Assembly: GCA_010279815.1 (NCBI GenBank)
Contig: QEOQ01000303.1
Span: 1,119,567-1,183,566, forward strand
Direction of reading: 5' to 3'
Length of the DNA: 64,000 bases
Source of the DNA: Brachionus plicatilis
Lineage: Eukaryota > Rotifera > Eurotatoria > Ploima > Brachionidae
Shown: positions 22,056-33,400 of the stretch, in pieces
Position numbering within the stretch: position 1 is the stretch's first letter
Layout: each line of letters begins with the position of its first letter
Made by a program: the position numbers and the translations under genes
Notes under the pieces: generated by a model
Databases searched by the model: none
What the model was told of the DNA's origin: nothing
The model's input: only the letters and a program-made list of their open reading frames with translations

Positions 22056-23421
22056 TTATTCGGGTATACTTCCTCTGAATGGAACCGCTTGGGAATAACG
22101 ACGCAATATATTGTTATTTTCATTTAAAGTACTCATTAAATCAATATTGTTGACAACACTAAAAATCGAATTTCGAGCCTGCATGTCATCAAGTTGTAAG
22201 GACATATTATATCTCAATATATCATCAGATTGACTAAATCTTGATTTTAAATTAGCAAAAAGACTTTTTTCACTTGATCTGATTGATTTTCGAATTTTGA
22301 ATGCAGATCTAAGCCAGAAAAGAAGAATTAAATTAACTAAAATAAAAAGCAAAAACAAAAATCCTAACATTGATTTGTCTATTATGTTTACTGTATTGTA
22401 CTCAAAAAAATTAAAAAAAAATGTTATTAAACCATGCCAAATCAGGCATAAAAATATTAGCACAATTGATTTTATGGAATAGCTATCCAATGATGTAAAG
22501 TAGTTTACAGTTGGTAAACAACGACTGCTATAACTCCATCTGAATGTTATGCTTGTAAGTAATAAAGTTGCCGAGATCGGAAGTCTATAATATGGCTGAT
22601 TTGGATTTACCGCAAATACAGCAAAAATTGCAGCTGTGATCAAGAAAATCAAAAAATATGCATTCCAAAAGTAATAACCTCCACGCCGTGATACTTTACA
22701 TTGAAACATGATAAATGGAAATTTTATCAAACTATGAATTGATAGACTTGTGTCTTCATGTATTTGGTTTTGATCAATTAGAATGTTTTTGTCCACTATT
22801 AAATCGCTGTTTCCCTTGACATCAACATTCGGATGCAAATGCCTAAATAAAATATATATTTTTTTAAATTTATTTTAGATTAGTTTTATATAAAATTTTT
22901 TTAGAACTAAATTACCAAATGTTTTTGTCAATGGTCATGCTGCTTCCAATAACCGATGCTTTTTCTTTATTCTTGACAAGCTCTACTTCTTTGTTGGATT
23001 TAAATGTGGTAACCATAATGCTTAAATCTTGTACATCAAGTGGAAAGTATTTTAATTTAAGCTTTTGAAAAAAATGTCCTTTGATCTGCTGACATTCGTA
23101 AAGCCAAAATTTTAAATTTGAATCTTCAGATTCATTATTTTGCTTGGCACAAAACCTTTTCATAATTTTGTAACTAACAGTTTTTTTAACATCATTCAGG
23201 GCATTTTCAATGTAAATATTAGGATTCCAGTATTTTTTGGCGGATGCTAATTCTTTTTCTTCATTGAATAAATATGACTTGTCGAATTCTGAACTCAACT
23301 TGGGCTCTTCCCATCTACTTTCAACCAATATTTCGGCAAAAAAATTTTCATTTACTGTCTCAATATCTCCAATACGCAAAAATATGACTCTGGTCTCTAC
23401 TTGATGAGGCTTTCGATTCAT
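22056..23421 (-). CDS. Cys-loop-less pentameric ligand-gated ion channel, copy 2
   Basis: Two exons (23421-22916 and 22842-22056) with a 73-bp intron give 430 residues. It is the tandem paralogue of the gene at 19-20.4 kb, sharing ETRVIFLRIGDI, YWNPNIYIENAL, KYFPLDVQDLSIM, VSRRGGYYFWNAYF and CLPTVNYFTSLD. The two cysteines of its ligand-binding half (near residues 90 and 110) are not at Cys-loop positions, so it too lacks the loop. M1-M4 and the short M3-M4 linker are conserved; the tail after M4 is about 75 residues longer than needed and Ser/Asn rich, differing from copy 1. The intron position is identical in both copies (Trp codon before HL.P/K), showing duplication after the intron was present. 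No signal peptide is seen. Confidence 0.82.
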
Positions 23422-23584
23422 TTTTAAATTCTCGTTATTTTATTAATATCAATTTAGGCTTGAATTATTATTAAAATAATTTTCAAAGATGGTTATTTAA
23501 ATTTATATCAAATGTAAGATAGAAAATGTTTACTTTGTTTAAACACTTTTTTTTTTTTAACATAAAATTTTTTTTGAAAAGCTT

Positions 23585-23612
23585 GGTACCGAAAACATGT
23601 TACGGAATTTTT
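23585..23612 (-). promoter_or_regulatory. Box conserved upstream of channel copy 2
   Basis: Partner of the box at 20617-20642; the shared core is GGTACC-AAAACA-GT-ACG-AATTTT. See that entry. Confidence 0.35.
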
Positions 23613-24095
23613 GATTTTCTTTTTAATTTTTCCAGTTTTTTTTTAATTAAGTTCCGCCCGATAATTTAAAAAAAATTTATTTCTAAAGTGTAACTCATTT
23701 AAAACTTAAATTTTTATTCATAATTTTGATTCGTTTTTTTCAAAAAACAATTTTAAAAAAATAATAATTTCACGTCTTTTCCAAAAATTAATTAGTTCTA
23801 AATATCAAATTGATTTTACATCATCAACTTTGAAAATAATAAAAATAATAATAATAATGGAATCAACCATCAAAAACATCACATCTATACAATAATTATT
23901 GAAACCTAATGATCTGCTCTTTGCCTTCTTATTTTTAACGAAGTAGGTTCAAATTAATTTAGGAAATTCTTTAAATTTATGTGTAGTATTGATTTAGAAA
24001 TTTATGAAATTTCAAATTTTTATGACCAATATCTTTATTTACTAGTCACATATTAGGTGTTAAGTGAATAGTTGACCAGTCAAAAAAAATACTTG

Positions 24096-24237
24096 TGTAG
24101 TACAGGCCGAGTGTGTGAATAATAAGCTTAGTATTTGTTAAACACTTTATTTAAAATAAGTTTAGAAAATAACAACTAGTTCTTCTCTTTTGAAATAACA
24201 AGTAATATTTATAGTCTGATCACGTCACCATACTACA
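24096..24237 (-). repeat. 3' LTR (element on minus strand)
   Basis: 142 bp, TG...CA ends, no difference from 27090-27231 seen on line-by-line comparison. On the element strand it holds TATAAATA and AATAAAG, plausible TATA and poly(A) signals. Confidence 0.9.
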
Positions 24238-24251
24238 TTCCTCCCTCCTTA
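24238..24251 (-). other. Polypurine tract
   Basis: On the element strand this reads TAAGGAGGGAGGAA directly before the 3' LTR, the expected plus-strand primer. Confidence 0.75.
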
Positions 24252-24511
24252 GATTGGAAATTGTCCTCAATTTCCTCAAATATTTAAAAAAAAGACAATT
24301 TTTAAAACAATACAAAAAGTTAATTTAATTTTGCTCATAATTTTTCAAAACAAATTAAAAAAATAAAATTAAAATAAATTTCAAAAAGTTTAAAAAAAAA
24401 TTAAAAAGTTTCCATTTTCATATTTTCCATTCTTTTTTTTTTTTTTTGCAAATCAAGTATTTCATAGGATTTAAACGTGCTTAATAAGCTTAGACTTTTT
24501 TCTTTTCTAAA

Positions 24512-26986
24512 TCATTTCTTTCTCTTAGAATTTTGATTAATTAAAGAGGTCCTTCTTAGTCTTCCTCGTTTCTTCTTTTGGGTTAGCAGATTTTTATTGT
24601 AAAGATCCGGAAGAATCACTGCCCTGTTCTCAGACTCTGCAAACAGATTACATTCTGATGGACTCAGGTCTTCAGTATTTGATCGAAATGGCATGACCTC
24701 AGACGTCGGCGAAAGGTCTTCTGGAATGAAATGATTATTTTCTGCATTACCTGAGAGAAGACTCTTGGAAAACTGGTAAATATTATCCAATTTTGGTATT
24801 CGATATCTGTCCTTTTTTGTTACTTTTTCTTTCTGTCCGTTATCATTGTTTAATCTTAGCTCGTCGTTTTTCTTTCTCACAGGAACAAGGTGTGCATCCC
24901 AATCTGAATTCCTTGGTTCTATGATGTTTGTCTCCACAAGTTCATCTAATTGTTCTTTAATTTCTATTTTTAATTGATGCGGAATTCTTCTGGCTGATTC
25001 TCGTGTCGGTTCTTTTCCTTTTGTATTAATCTGATCCTTAGAATTGCAACAACCAATTTCTTTCATCGATTTAGCAAATATATCCTCACTTTCAGATACA
25101 AATGAGTCCATCTTTTTCTGTTCTTCTTGGGAAAATTCTACTCGATTTACTGCTTTGTTTTTTCTGTCTTTAACTACTTCTTCCCCACCTAGAGAACTAT
25201 AAATTTCTTTAAGTTTATCCCTTGTTCCTTGTACTTTTCCCATATAGTCGAGACCAATTAAGCAATCATGTTGTAAGTCCACTGCCACAAAAACATCAAG
25301 TTTCACTTCATTAGTACCAATTCTTAGAGAAACCGTGTAAGATCCAATAACGTTTAATGGTTGACCATTCTCAGTCGTAAATGAACCTTTTGTTTTATGT
25401 AATTCTTTACATCCTAGTTTTCTCCAGATATTTTGACTAATTAACGTCTTTACACTTCCTGTGTCTAATAAACATTCTATCTTTTCTCCATTTAAGTACC
25501 CGAAAACATATTTCAAGTCGTAATTATCTGACTCTTCATTTATGTTATTTGTATTAGCAGAAAATTGGTTTCTTTGATCATTTCTGATTGTTGCCATTGG
25601 TGTCGATCTATTCAATGAACTATATTGGCTATCATAACCCAATCGATAATATTGATTGTTCATATTTCTAATCCCATTAGGACAATTCCTCTTAATATGT
25701 CCTTCCTGATTACACAAAAAGCATCTCATTGCTGGTTTTTGAACTGGATAATTCGGCACATAATTCCTAATTGTTGAATTAAGATACGATCCATCGTTTG
25801 AATTATTTAGCAATTTTGAATAATTGGACATGTTTGACAAGTTAGCTTTTACAAAACTATTATCATAGCTATTCCTTATTGTCTCAACGTTGTTTTGTGA
25901 ATTTCCATAATGTTTATTCTGATTTTGAAACATTAAATTCGATTCTAACTTTGGTGTAATTAAGTTTCTGATTTCTCCTTCTGTTATACGTCTTCCTGTT
26001 CCTTGATTAATCATATTTCTGCTTCGCTCTCTAATCCCACTAAATCCAAAAGGTAAACCTTCGTGTTCTCTTGCTCTGAGTACCAACATCTCTAAGTTTT
26101 CGTGATCCAATACAGCTAATCTTTCAGCCATTTCTCTGTCACGGACTCCAGCTAGAAATTGACCTCGAAGATAAATATCTAGTTCCCTAAGATTTAAATG
26201 TGGAAAAGCTTTTCGTCCTAATTCCTGTAGTACCGCCGCATACTGAACTAGGCTTTCATTTAGCTCTTGGCCTCTTCCAACAAAGGTATGAAGGTAAACA
26301 TGAGCAGAAGATTCTGGTCTACTAAAAAGAGCTCTAAATTTGGTCTTAACTTCATCATATGACCGTTCGTTTATCAAACTATCGACTAATTTAAACGTTG
26401 TATCATCCAAAAAAGATCCTAACACATTTATCTTATCTCTATCTCCAAAAATTCTGTTTAATTCTAGATAATTATCAAATCTTGCTAGCCATATATCCAC
26501 ATTTGTATCCAAAGTAAAAACTGATGGGGCTCTTAAGCTATGGTTTGCCATTTTAAATATCTTTTGGCTTATGCTTTTTCCTTTCAAACACTTTGTTGTT
26601 TCAGCTTCTTTATTCTCCAACTGGAAAATTTGATGTTTCCAAATATTGCTAAATGAAATATTTTTCTTATTGTTGAATGAAATTGTATTCTTCCATTTTC
26701 CAATCTTTTCGCTCATATTTATAATCAAACTTTTGGCTTTATATTTTAAAAAATCACGCGTTGAAACATCACTCCACGATCTTTCCAAAAAATCGCGTGT
26801 CTCGTCTTTCTTTTCACTGCTAAATAAGCTAGATTGAAACAATGAATTATTTAGTGACTTCACTGAAACATCTCGTGCTATACAATTCTCCTCGTTATTG
26901 TTCAAAATCGACTGAAACAATGAATAACTAGAAGCTTTTTCCTTTCTTCCAGTGAACAATTTAGCTTTTCCAACCATCTCAAACAC
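24512..26986 (-). CDS. Gag-protease polyprotein with truncated pol
   Basis: One frame, 824 residues. Residues ~1-145 are a Ser/Lys/Asn-rich extension. A retrotransposon gag domain follows (~146-320; FDNYLELNRIFGDRDK, ALFSRPESS). A CCHC zinc knuckle CFLCNQEGHIKRNC lies near 420, and an aspartic protease with CLLDTGSVKTLIS near 510 and LIGLDYM near 575. Next is the connection/RT leader (ARRIPHQLKIEIKEQLDEL, then HLVPVRKKNDELRL). After that the RT palm, RNase H and integrase are absent and the frame runs into an acidic then basic C-terminus (KKKRGRLRR). Initiating ATG is at 26986; the downstream MANHSLR could be an internal start. The protein could supply gag and protease but not reverse transcription. 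Confidence 0.85.
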   Translation of the reverse strand: MFEMVGKAKLFTGRKEKASSYSLFQSILNNNEENCIARDVSVKSLNNSLFQSSLFSSEKKDETRDFLERSWSDVSTRDFLKYKAKSLIINMSEKIGKWKNTISFNNKKNISFSNIWKHQIFQLENKEAETTKCLKGKSISQKIFKMANHSLRAPSVFTLDTNVDIWLARFDNYLELNRIFGDRDKINVLGSFLDDTTFKLVDSLINERSYDEVKTKFRALFSRPESSAHVYLHTFVGRGQELNESLVQYAAVLQELGRKAFPHLNLRELDIYLRGQFLAGVRDREMAERLAVLDHENLEMLVLRAREHEGLPFGFSGIRERSRNMINQGTGRRITEGEIRNLITPKLESNLMFQNQNKHYGNSQNNVETIRNSYDNSFVKANLSNMSNYSKLLNNSNDGSYLNSTIRNYVPNYPVQKPAMRCFLCNQEGHIKRNCPNGIRNMNNQYYRLGYDSQYSSLNRSTPMATIRNDQRNQFSANTNNINEESDNYDLKYVFGYLNGEKIECLLDTGSVKTLISQNIWRKLGCKELHKTKGSFTTENGQPLNVIGSYTVSLRIGTNEVKLDVFVAVDLQHDCLIGLDYMGKVQGTRDKLKEIYSSLGGEEVVKDRKNKAVNRVEFSQEEQKKMDSFVSESEDIFAKSMKEIGCCNSKDQINTKGKEPTRESARRIPHQLKIEIKEQLDELVETNIIEPRNSDWDAHLVPVRKKNDELRLNNDNGQKEKVTKKDRYRIPKLDNIYQFSKSLLSGNAENNHFIPEDLSPTSEVMPFRSNTEDLSPSECNLFAESENRAVILPDLYNKNLLTQKKKRGRLRRTSLINQNSKRKK

Positions 26987-27071
26987 TAAACTTTTGGCTT
27001 ACCACTAAAAACTATTAATCAACACACTTGATACCACGTTTTTTTTTTTATTTTAGAAATCAATCTAATAG

Positions 27072-27088
27072 CTTAACCGCTGCCACCA
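27072..27088 (-). other. Primer binding site
   Basis: On the element strand TGGTGGCAGCGGTTAAG begins one base inside the 5' LTR; the leading TGG matches the CCA end of a tRNA. I cannot name the tRNA. Confidence 0.6.
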
Positions 27089-27089
27089 A

Positions 27090-27231
27090 TGTAGTACAGG
27101 CCGAGTGTGTGAATAATAAGCTTAGTATTTGTTAAACACTTTATTTAAAATAAGTTTAGAAAATAACAACTAGTTCTTCTCTTTTGAAATAACAAGTAAT
27201 ATTTATAGTCTGATCACGTCACCATACTACA
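27090..27231 (-). repeat. 5' LTR (element on minus strand)
   Basis: 142 bp, matching the copy at 24096-24237. Confidence 0.9.
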
Positions 27232-27986
27232 CTTGGTTACAAAATCCATATTTAGTCAATGGTAACTTAATATGTGACCAACTGGTAACACAACACAACA
27301 GACCAGACCCTTTTGTTTCATAGCACCCTTAATCAGTGGCTTTTGAACAAACAAAAGTATTTATCAATACTAGTTTATAATTTTTCCGAACTCACAGCAA
27401 AAAGAAAATTGAAAATAATTTTTGATCTGTATTTTTAGTAAAGAAATCAAAATACAAATAAAAAAGAACAGATCGTAATTTTTTTCCAATCGCCCCATCT
27501 TTCTGAAACTAAGCCCTATTGTTTGTTGGATTGAAAAATACTCATTATTTTTTCTAATTTAATATTCTAGTTGATTTCTGTAGATTTTGTGAATTAAGGT
27601 AGATATTATGGGTGGGTATTTATAGATAAAAAGAAATATAGTTCTTAGAATTTATCACGATATTACTTTTTCAGCAATGTCTACGATCTAACACAGAGGG
27701 ATCTGCTTCGAATTGATTATCAGTTTTATTCTGGATATAAACGGAAAAGATCGATTGATCATTAACTACTAATAATTTGCCCGAATTCAGACAAAATAAT
27801 TTTCTATTGATAAATAAGTATATTTTTTGTCAGTAGAAAAATTTTAATTTTAGTAGATATTTTTTTTTCATAACAAAAAAATTAATAAAAGTAAATTAAA
27901 GTTTTTAATAGAAGATGTTTGTTTTTTCAATAAAGAAAATAAAAAAAAAATACCTTATAAAAAAAAACAAACCAACTAATTAACAC
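27232..27986. other. Intergenic stretch, target of the LTR insertion
   Basis: No gene is seen. Sequence on both sides of the LTR element (24050-24095 and 27232-27300) shows a loose inverted relation (TAGTCACATATTA / TAATATGTGACCA), so the element may have landed in an older inverted repeat. Confidence 0.35.
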
Positions 27987-28046
27987 TTATTTTCTTACTC
28001 TTTTTGACGAATGCTCGCTCTCATCTGATTTTTTTGGCCTTCCACG
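27987..28046 (-). pseudogene. AT-hook C-terminal coding relic
   Basis: The minus strand reads RGRPKKSDESEHSSKRVRK and a stop immediately after the LINE tail. GRPKK is an AT-hook-type motif. It may be the C-terminus of a host or transposon gene into which the LINE inserted. Confidence 0.3.
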
Positions 28047-28980
28047 TTTATTTATTTTATTTATTTATTTATTTGATTTTATCGGCCGCCCTTGGGCGAT
28101 TAGGGGCTCGGTAGGTCAATCATCGACCACCATCTCTTTTATTTGTAAAATTTGATTTAGTTCATAAAAAAAATAAAAAATAAATTAAGTAGAAAAAATA
28201 AAAAAATACATAATCTAAATTAAATTTAATTACAGTTTTTTGTCTTAATCAATATTTATGTAAAGTAAAGATTTTAATTTCGAAGTCCTCTCATCACCAG
28301 CCATTTTTAAAGCATTTGACACTTCTTTAATTTCTGGCTTGTTTTTTTCTGCACGGTTTTTTTTTTCTATTTTACATATTTCCCGCATTCCATGTATCAC
28401 CACTTCCTCAAATGACTTGTCGTATATATCAACTAATTCATTTAGCTCGTAAAATAAACTTTTTTTGTCTCTTGTTGCAGTATTGTCCAAATTTCCTATT
28501 ACTCTAATTAGTTTGTTTGTGTTTTCGTATTGAAGCAGGCGATATGCAAATTGTATTTTAGTTTTAAAACGCAAGTCATGGACTTTATCAATTTTACAGG
28601 CTAAAAGTAGCTTTGTACTCCGTGTTCTTCTTTTTGGTATTAAAAACATTGCTTTCACAAGGCTTGATTCGAGGTTTTGCAACTTTTTTATTTGAGTTTT
28701 ATTGAGTACCAAGTTATCCAATCCATAATAAAGTAGTGGTCTTGTATATGTCTTGTAATAGCACATTTTAATTTCAGTTGTTGTTATTCCGCATACTATT
28801 CCACACCGTTTAAGATTATAAAAAGCCATATTGAATGATTTAATTCTACAGTCAAATTGTAGCTTACTTTTTAGTCTCTCGTCGATCCAGACACCCAAAT
28901 ATTTCATCATTATTACTTTCTTAATATTTCCACGTTTACGTTTCTCAAAAACTTCAATATTGTTTTCCAAAAGATCTCGT
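28045..28980 (-). mobile_element. 5'-truncated LINE with (AAAT)n tail
   Basis: A minus-strand non-LTR retrotransposon fragment: C-terminal RT coding (28245-28970), a 3' UTR with a GC-richer block (CCTACCGAGCCCCTAATCGC, around 28080-28115), and an (AAAT)n tail at 28045-28078. Typical 5' truncation; the upstream RT and endonuclease are gone. Confidence 0.8.
28245..28970 (-). pseudogene. LINE reverse transcriptase C-terminal fragment
   Basis: 241 open residues. KYLGVWIDERLKSKLQFD is the RT domain 7/thumb block of jockey/CR1/RTE-like elements, and TRPLLYYGLDNLVLNKTQIKKLQNLE is the thumb repeat found downstream in such proteins. The palm with the FADD box is missing because of truncation. The frame is uninterrupted, so the insertion is not old. 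Confidence 0.8.
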
Positions 28981-29004
28981 ACTGTTTAACTTGAAGCCAG
29001 AACA

Positions 29005-30250
29005 AGTTGATTTTGATTATTGACATTATCGATTGAATAATTTACACTTTGAATCGTACTTAAGACCTCTTGGTGAACGATTTTTGTTATTTTCCCATGC
29101 TTCTTTTGACGTGGTATTAGTGTGCTGGTGGGAAAAATTTCCAATACACACTTTAACTTCTTGACTTGTTCGAAACTTTAATTGAAAACATTTTTTTTGA
29201 GAATGCGCTACATTTGTAAAAATGCTTTTCCCCGAGTTTTGTTACTCTTATTTTCTTTTTTACCCACTTGTGAATTTTGTCCATATATGGAATATTTAGC
29301 TTTTTATCTTTCAGTAAATAGCCTCATTTCTACTGACCCATTCTTAAATTACATGAATACATGAATAAAGTTATGCTGTTCCACCAAAGAGAAGACTTTA
29401 TGTGTAATCATTTCTAATTAAGTTTTTGTGTTTAAATGTACTTTAAGGTTTTAGGAATTCTTCAATTTCTACCGTCATTTTTTGGCCCATTTTTTCTTAA
29501 AAAATATTTCATTGCATTCCAATAGCTAATTTATGAAACCAAAGTTTGATTTTAGATTCTTGAAATTAGTTGTTCTAATTTTTACTTTAATATGAGTATT
29601 ATCAATTATTTTGTTATGTTCATGGTTTGAAAGCCTTTCATTCATTTCGATTAACAATTGATCCGTGAGAATTGTTAACGCTTTAGTTTTTGTTAGTTTT
29701 CGAAAGGAGCAATCATTTCTCTTTTTTTAATTCTTTTAATGCTGATATTTCGGATCATATAGGTGGTCTTTTCTTTCTCTACAAAATCGTTTTCTATACG
29801 TAAAGGCTTAAAGTTGTATTGTCGAGCCACGATCAAGTGATGATTAAAAAAGAATTTTTTGATGAGTATTTTTTCTCTCAGTTTTCTTGATTTTTGAAGA
29901 ATTTCAGTGTATTTTTTTAATCTTTAAATGTATTAAGAACAGGTTAACAGTTTCGGTGTGAGTTTTTTACTTAGCGCGAATAATTTCTATATATACAAGA
30001 TTTTGTTATTTAAATTCTTGGCAACTTTTTTGAGATCAAGAGTTTCCTTTTATTCTGATTATAAGATACCAAAAAATCAAATTTTTTTATTACGTTTGTT
30101 CTTTTATTCCCCCTTATGTCCAGTTAAGAATATAAATTTGATAGTTACACATTAAAGTCTTGTCATTTAGATTTTTCGTCCTCTGGTCAGACTTTAATTT
30201 TTTGTTAGCGACTGTTACCCAAGATTCAGGCTTTTGTATTTTGTAAGTTA
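29005..30250 (-). pseudogene. Decayed multi-segment coding relic, unrecognised
   Basis: Several minus-strand segments look coding but are broken by stops and frame changes: 29752-29935 (KSRKLREKILIKKFFFNHHL..., ENDFVEKEKTTYMIRN), 29530-29740 (TKTKALTILTDQLLIEMNER..., NHEHNKIIDNTHIK) and 29005-29170 (LIPRQKKHGKITKIVHQEVL). Together with the AT-hook relic left of the LINE they could be one gene or transposon protein split by the LINE insertion. I do not recognise the family. Confidence 0.35.
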
Positions 30251-30427
30251 AATAAAATCTTCTTCTAAAAAATCATTTATTATAAGACAAAATGAAATGA
30301 TTTTTATTATATCAAAAATAGGTTTCCAAGGAAACATCTTGCTACTTTATTATTACCATTGAATAAAAAAATAAAGCTTATTGCTTTTTAAAGAAAAATC
30401 TGCCGACAAAAAAATAAAAATAAAAGA

Positions 30428-33400
30428 ATGGATGATATTATTGTAAATCGTGTCCAAAAATTTGATTTATTTTGATAATTTTATTTTAGGTTGAGAATCA
30501 AATTGCGACTGGTTTATTAGCTGTTGTCTATAAAGTAGTTCGCAAAGGTGATGAGACTCAAACTCCCTTGATTTTAAAAGAAGTAAAATTTAAGATATTA
30601 AAAAGAGAAAATTAAATAAATCTTAAAATAGGTAGAATGTCAAGATTTAAAATATGCCGAGAAAGCACAAAGCGAATATCGACTTTTTCATTCATTAAAG
30701 CATCGTTTTATTTGTACCTTAAAAGATTCTTTTATAAAATGGGACAGAAAATTGAGCACTGCTTTTGTTTGCTATGTGATGGAATACTTTGAAAAAGGTG
30801 ACCTAATGACTCTGCTAAATAGCTATAGAGCCAGAAAAGAAGTTATACCTAGTGAGTTATTGGAAAAATGGATAGCATATATGATCGAGAGTGTTAATTA
30901 TTTGCAGAAAAATAATGTAATTCATGCAAATATTAAGCCTAGTAGTTTTTATCTGAAGCCTGTAAATAATTCGGAAGAATACGAGTTATTAATTGGGGAT
31001 TATGGTGTGCCAACTATTATGAGAGATGCTCGAACCAAAACTAGACTTGTGGCAAATGCATTCGATTATGCCGGACCTGAAATTATAGATGGACAGCCTT
31101 ATGACTTTAAGTCGGATATTTGGTCTATAGGAGCTACTTTGCTAGATATATGCACAACTGGTTTATACGATGTAAACCTTAATTTAAAATTTTATTTTTT
31201 AAAAAATTTTATATTTTATTCAGTATGAACAATTTCATTCGTATTTACTGAATATAAGATTCGACAATGAATTACTCTCAAATATTTTGACAGATATTCT
31301 TAAAGTAAAAAGTCTTTTTTAAAATTTTATTTCATAAAATATTTTAATAGGTTTATGAATCAAAAACTTTGATTAATTTAATCGAATCAATGCTATGCCG
31401 AATAGAGGACCGGCCGAACATAAAGTAAATTTCGATATTTTGTTTGAAATCCTTCATAAATATTTTCTCAATTTGCTATATTTATTAATAAAAAAAAAAT
31501 AATGTTTTATTTAGCTTGGATCTATAAAATTTAAAAATTATTCACTAAATTATTTAAGTGTAAAATAAAGAGAAAATATTGAGATTAATTTTTTCTCACG
31601 GGAACCTAATAGAGCTACCCAACAAAAAAATATTTATTACTAATTTTCTTTCCTTTCCATTTATTACTAACTTTTGAAATTTAAATTTTTATCTCTTTGC
31701 ATCATGTGAAAATAATTTAAATAGTTAAGAGAAGCTGATTAATAAAATTGACCAAAAAAATACAAATCTAAAAATATAACTAAATACTAAAGTCTAAATA
31801 AAGTCTATATTTTAAGCTCAAATTGGAATTTTGGTGTACATTAGTAAAGTCTTTAAATTCAATTATTTTTTTTATTTTTTCCCATTATTTCTTTAGAAAT
31901 CAAGTTAATTTAATAATTTAATTTAAACCTTAAAGTAAAATATATATTCTTGAAAAAGCACATTTTTTTTAAATAACATCCTAAGCTTTTTAAATTTACT
32001 GCTATAAAAAAAACTTTAAATAAGTTAATTTCCAGCACCGAACTATTTTTATTAATTTTGTTTTTTGTATTGACTTAATACGCAAAATTTTTCGATTTGA
32101 ATATAATTAGAGTCAAATAAATTTTTTTTAAATATATCACACATATCATACGATTCCTCTCTCGAGTTCTTCATGTTAAAAAATTTTTTAGAAAATATCT
32201 TTTAAAACGAAGGAGATAAAGCAGTTTTTCAAATTTGGCCATCCTATTAGTACATAACCTGTCTAGACGTGGTTACCACAAAAGCTTTAAAAATAGGCTC
32301 AAAGGAAATAAAAAAAATAAGCAAAATCGAGAAATAATTTTTTAATTCTAGAATTCATGATTTTCGATAAAATTATTGAAAAATTTATTTAAGATATAAG
32401 AAAAAAAATTTCGTTATTGATGACTTTAATATTTAAGTGTTGTTTTGTTAGGTCCTGATTATCAAAAAATTAACTAGTTTTTCTTTTAATGTATTTATTA
32501 TAGACTTACCCTTATTAAAAATACCTTTTTATGTATTTTCATTTATTTTAAACTCATAAATGTACAAAGTTATGTGAGTCTAGGCTAATAAAGATTATTT
32601 TTTTAATTATGCAAAAATTAGATAGGATTTATAATAAAAATAAATTAAAAATTAAGAACTGTGATCAATAATCATTTTGTCCAACATTGCTTACAAAAAA
32701 TAGATTCAGATCTTGTAGTTCATTCTGAACATTATAAACATGAATTTTCAGGTAAAAGAATAATCTAATTTTCGTACAAATAATTTTTTAATCTTTTAAG
32801 ATCAACTTCCGGAAAAAATATCAGTCAAAATTCTGGCTGAATTTCTGACTGAAAATATTTCAAATGAAGGACTAGTTATGACGGGAATTCAAAAATTCAC
32901 CGATCTAGCCTTTCAAGATGGATTTGAATTATTCGAGCATAAAAATCAATTCTTAATTAATAAAATAATTTTAACATATCCGCAAAACGAAACAATTCAA
33001 AACAATTTGCTTAGAATTATAGAAAGCTCATTACATGTAATAGCTGAAAAAAAGCTTCTAGATTCTGAATCTCTAAATGATAGGCAATTTTTAAATGCCA
33101 CAACTATTAAGAATATTTTTTATATATTTTTGGTAATTATATTTCTTTTAAATCTACCGTAAATATTTGTTCTTTAGCCAGTGTAAACCCAATAACTTGG
33201 TTCTTAGGCCTCAAAAAATGATTAATGTCGAAAAAATCTATAATCCGGGAAGCCATTTAAATGTCGAAATTTTCCATTTTGATTTTTAGAAATTCCAAAA
33301 AAAAATTTTCTACGGCACCAAAACCAAATTTTTGTGCTTTTAGTCTAAAAAAACAAATATTTACGGTTAATTGATATTAATTTTATTAAATATTTGATTT

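Larger units (their letters stand above)
24096..27231 (-). mobile_element. Young non-autonomous LTR retrotransposon (Ty3-like)
   Basis: A 3,136-bp element with 142-bp LTRs that match base for base by eye, both starting TGTAGT and ending ACTACA, flanked by a 4-bp duplication CTTG. The minus strand carries a tRNA-type primer site one base inside the 5' LTR (TGGTGGCAGCGGTTAAGC) and a polypurine tract GGAGGGAGGAA next to the 3' LTR. One open frame encodes gag, zinc knuckle, protease and only the first part of reverse transcriptase; the RT core, RNase H and integrase are missing. Matching LTRs plus an open frame indicate a recent insertion mobilised in trans. Confidence 0.9.

Noticed and set aside
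24096..24237. Hammerhead ribozyme in the LTR (retrozyme)
   Set aside because: The LTR has CTGATCACG but not the CTGATGA...GAAA core, and no matching helices.
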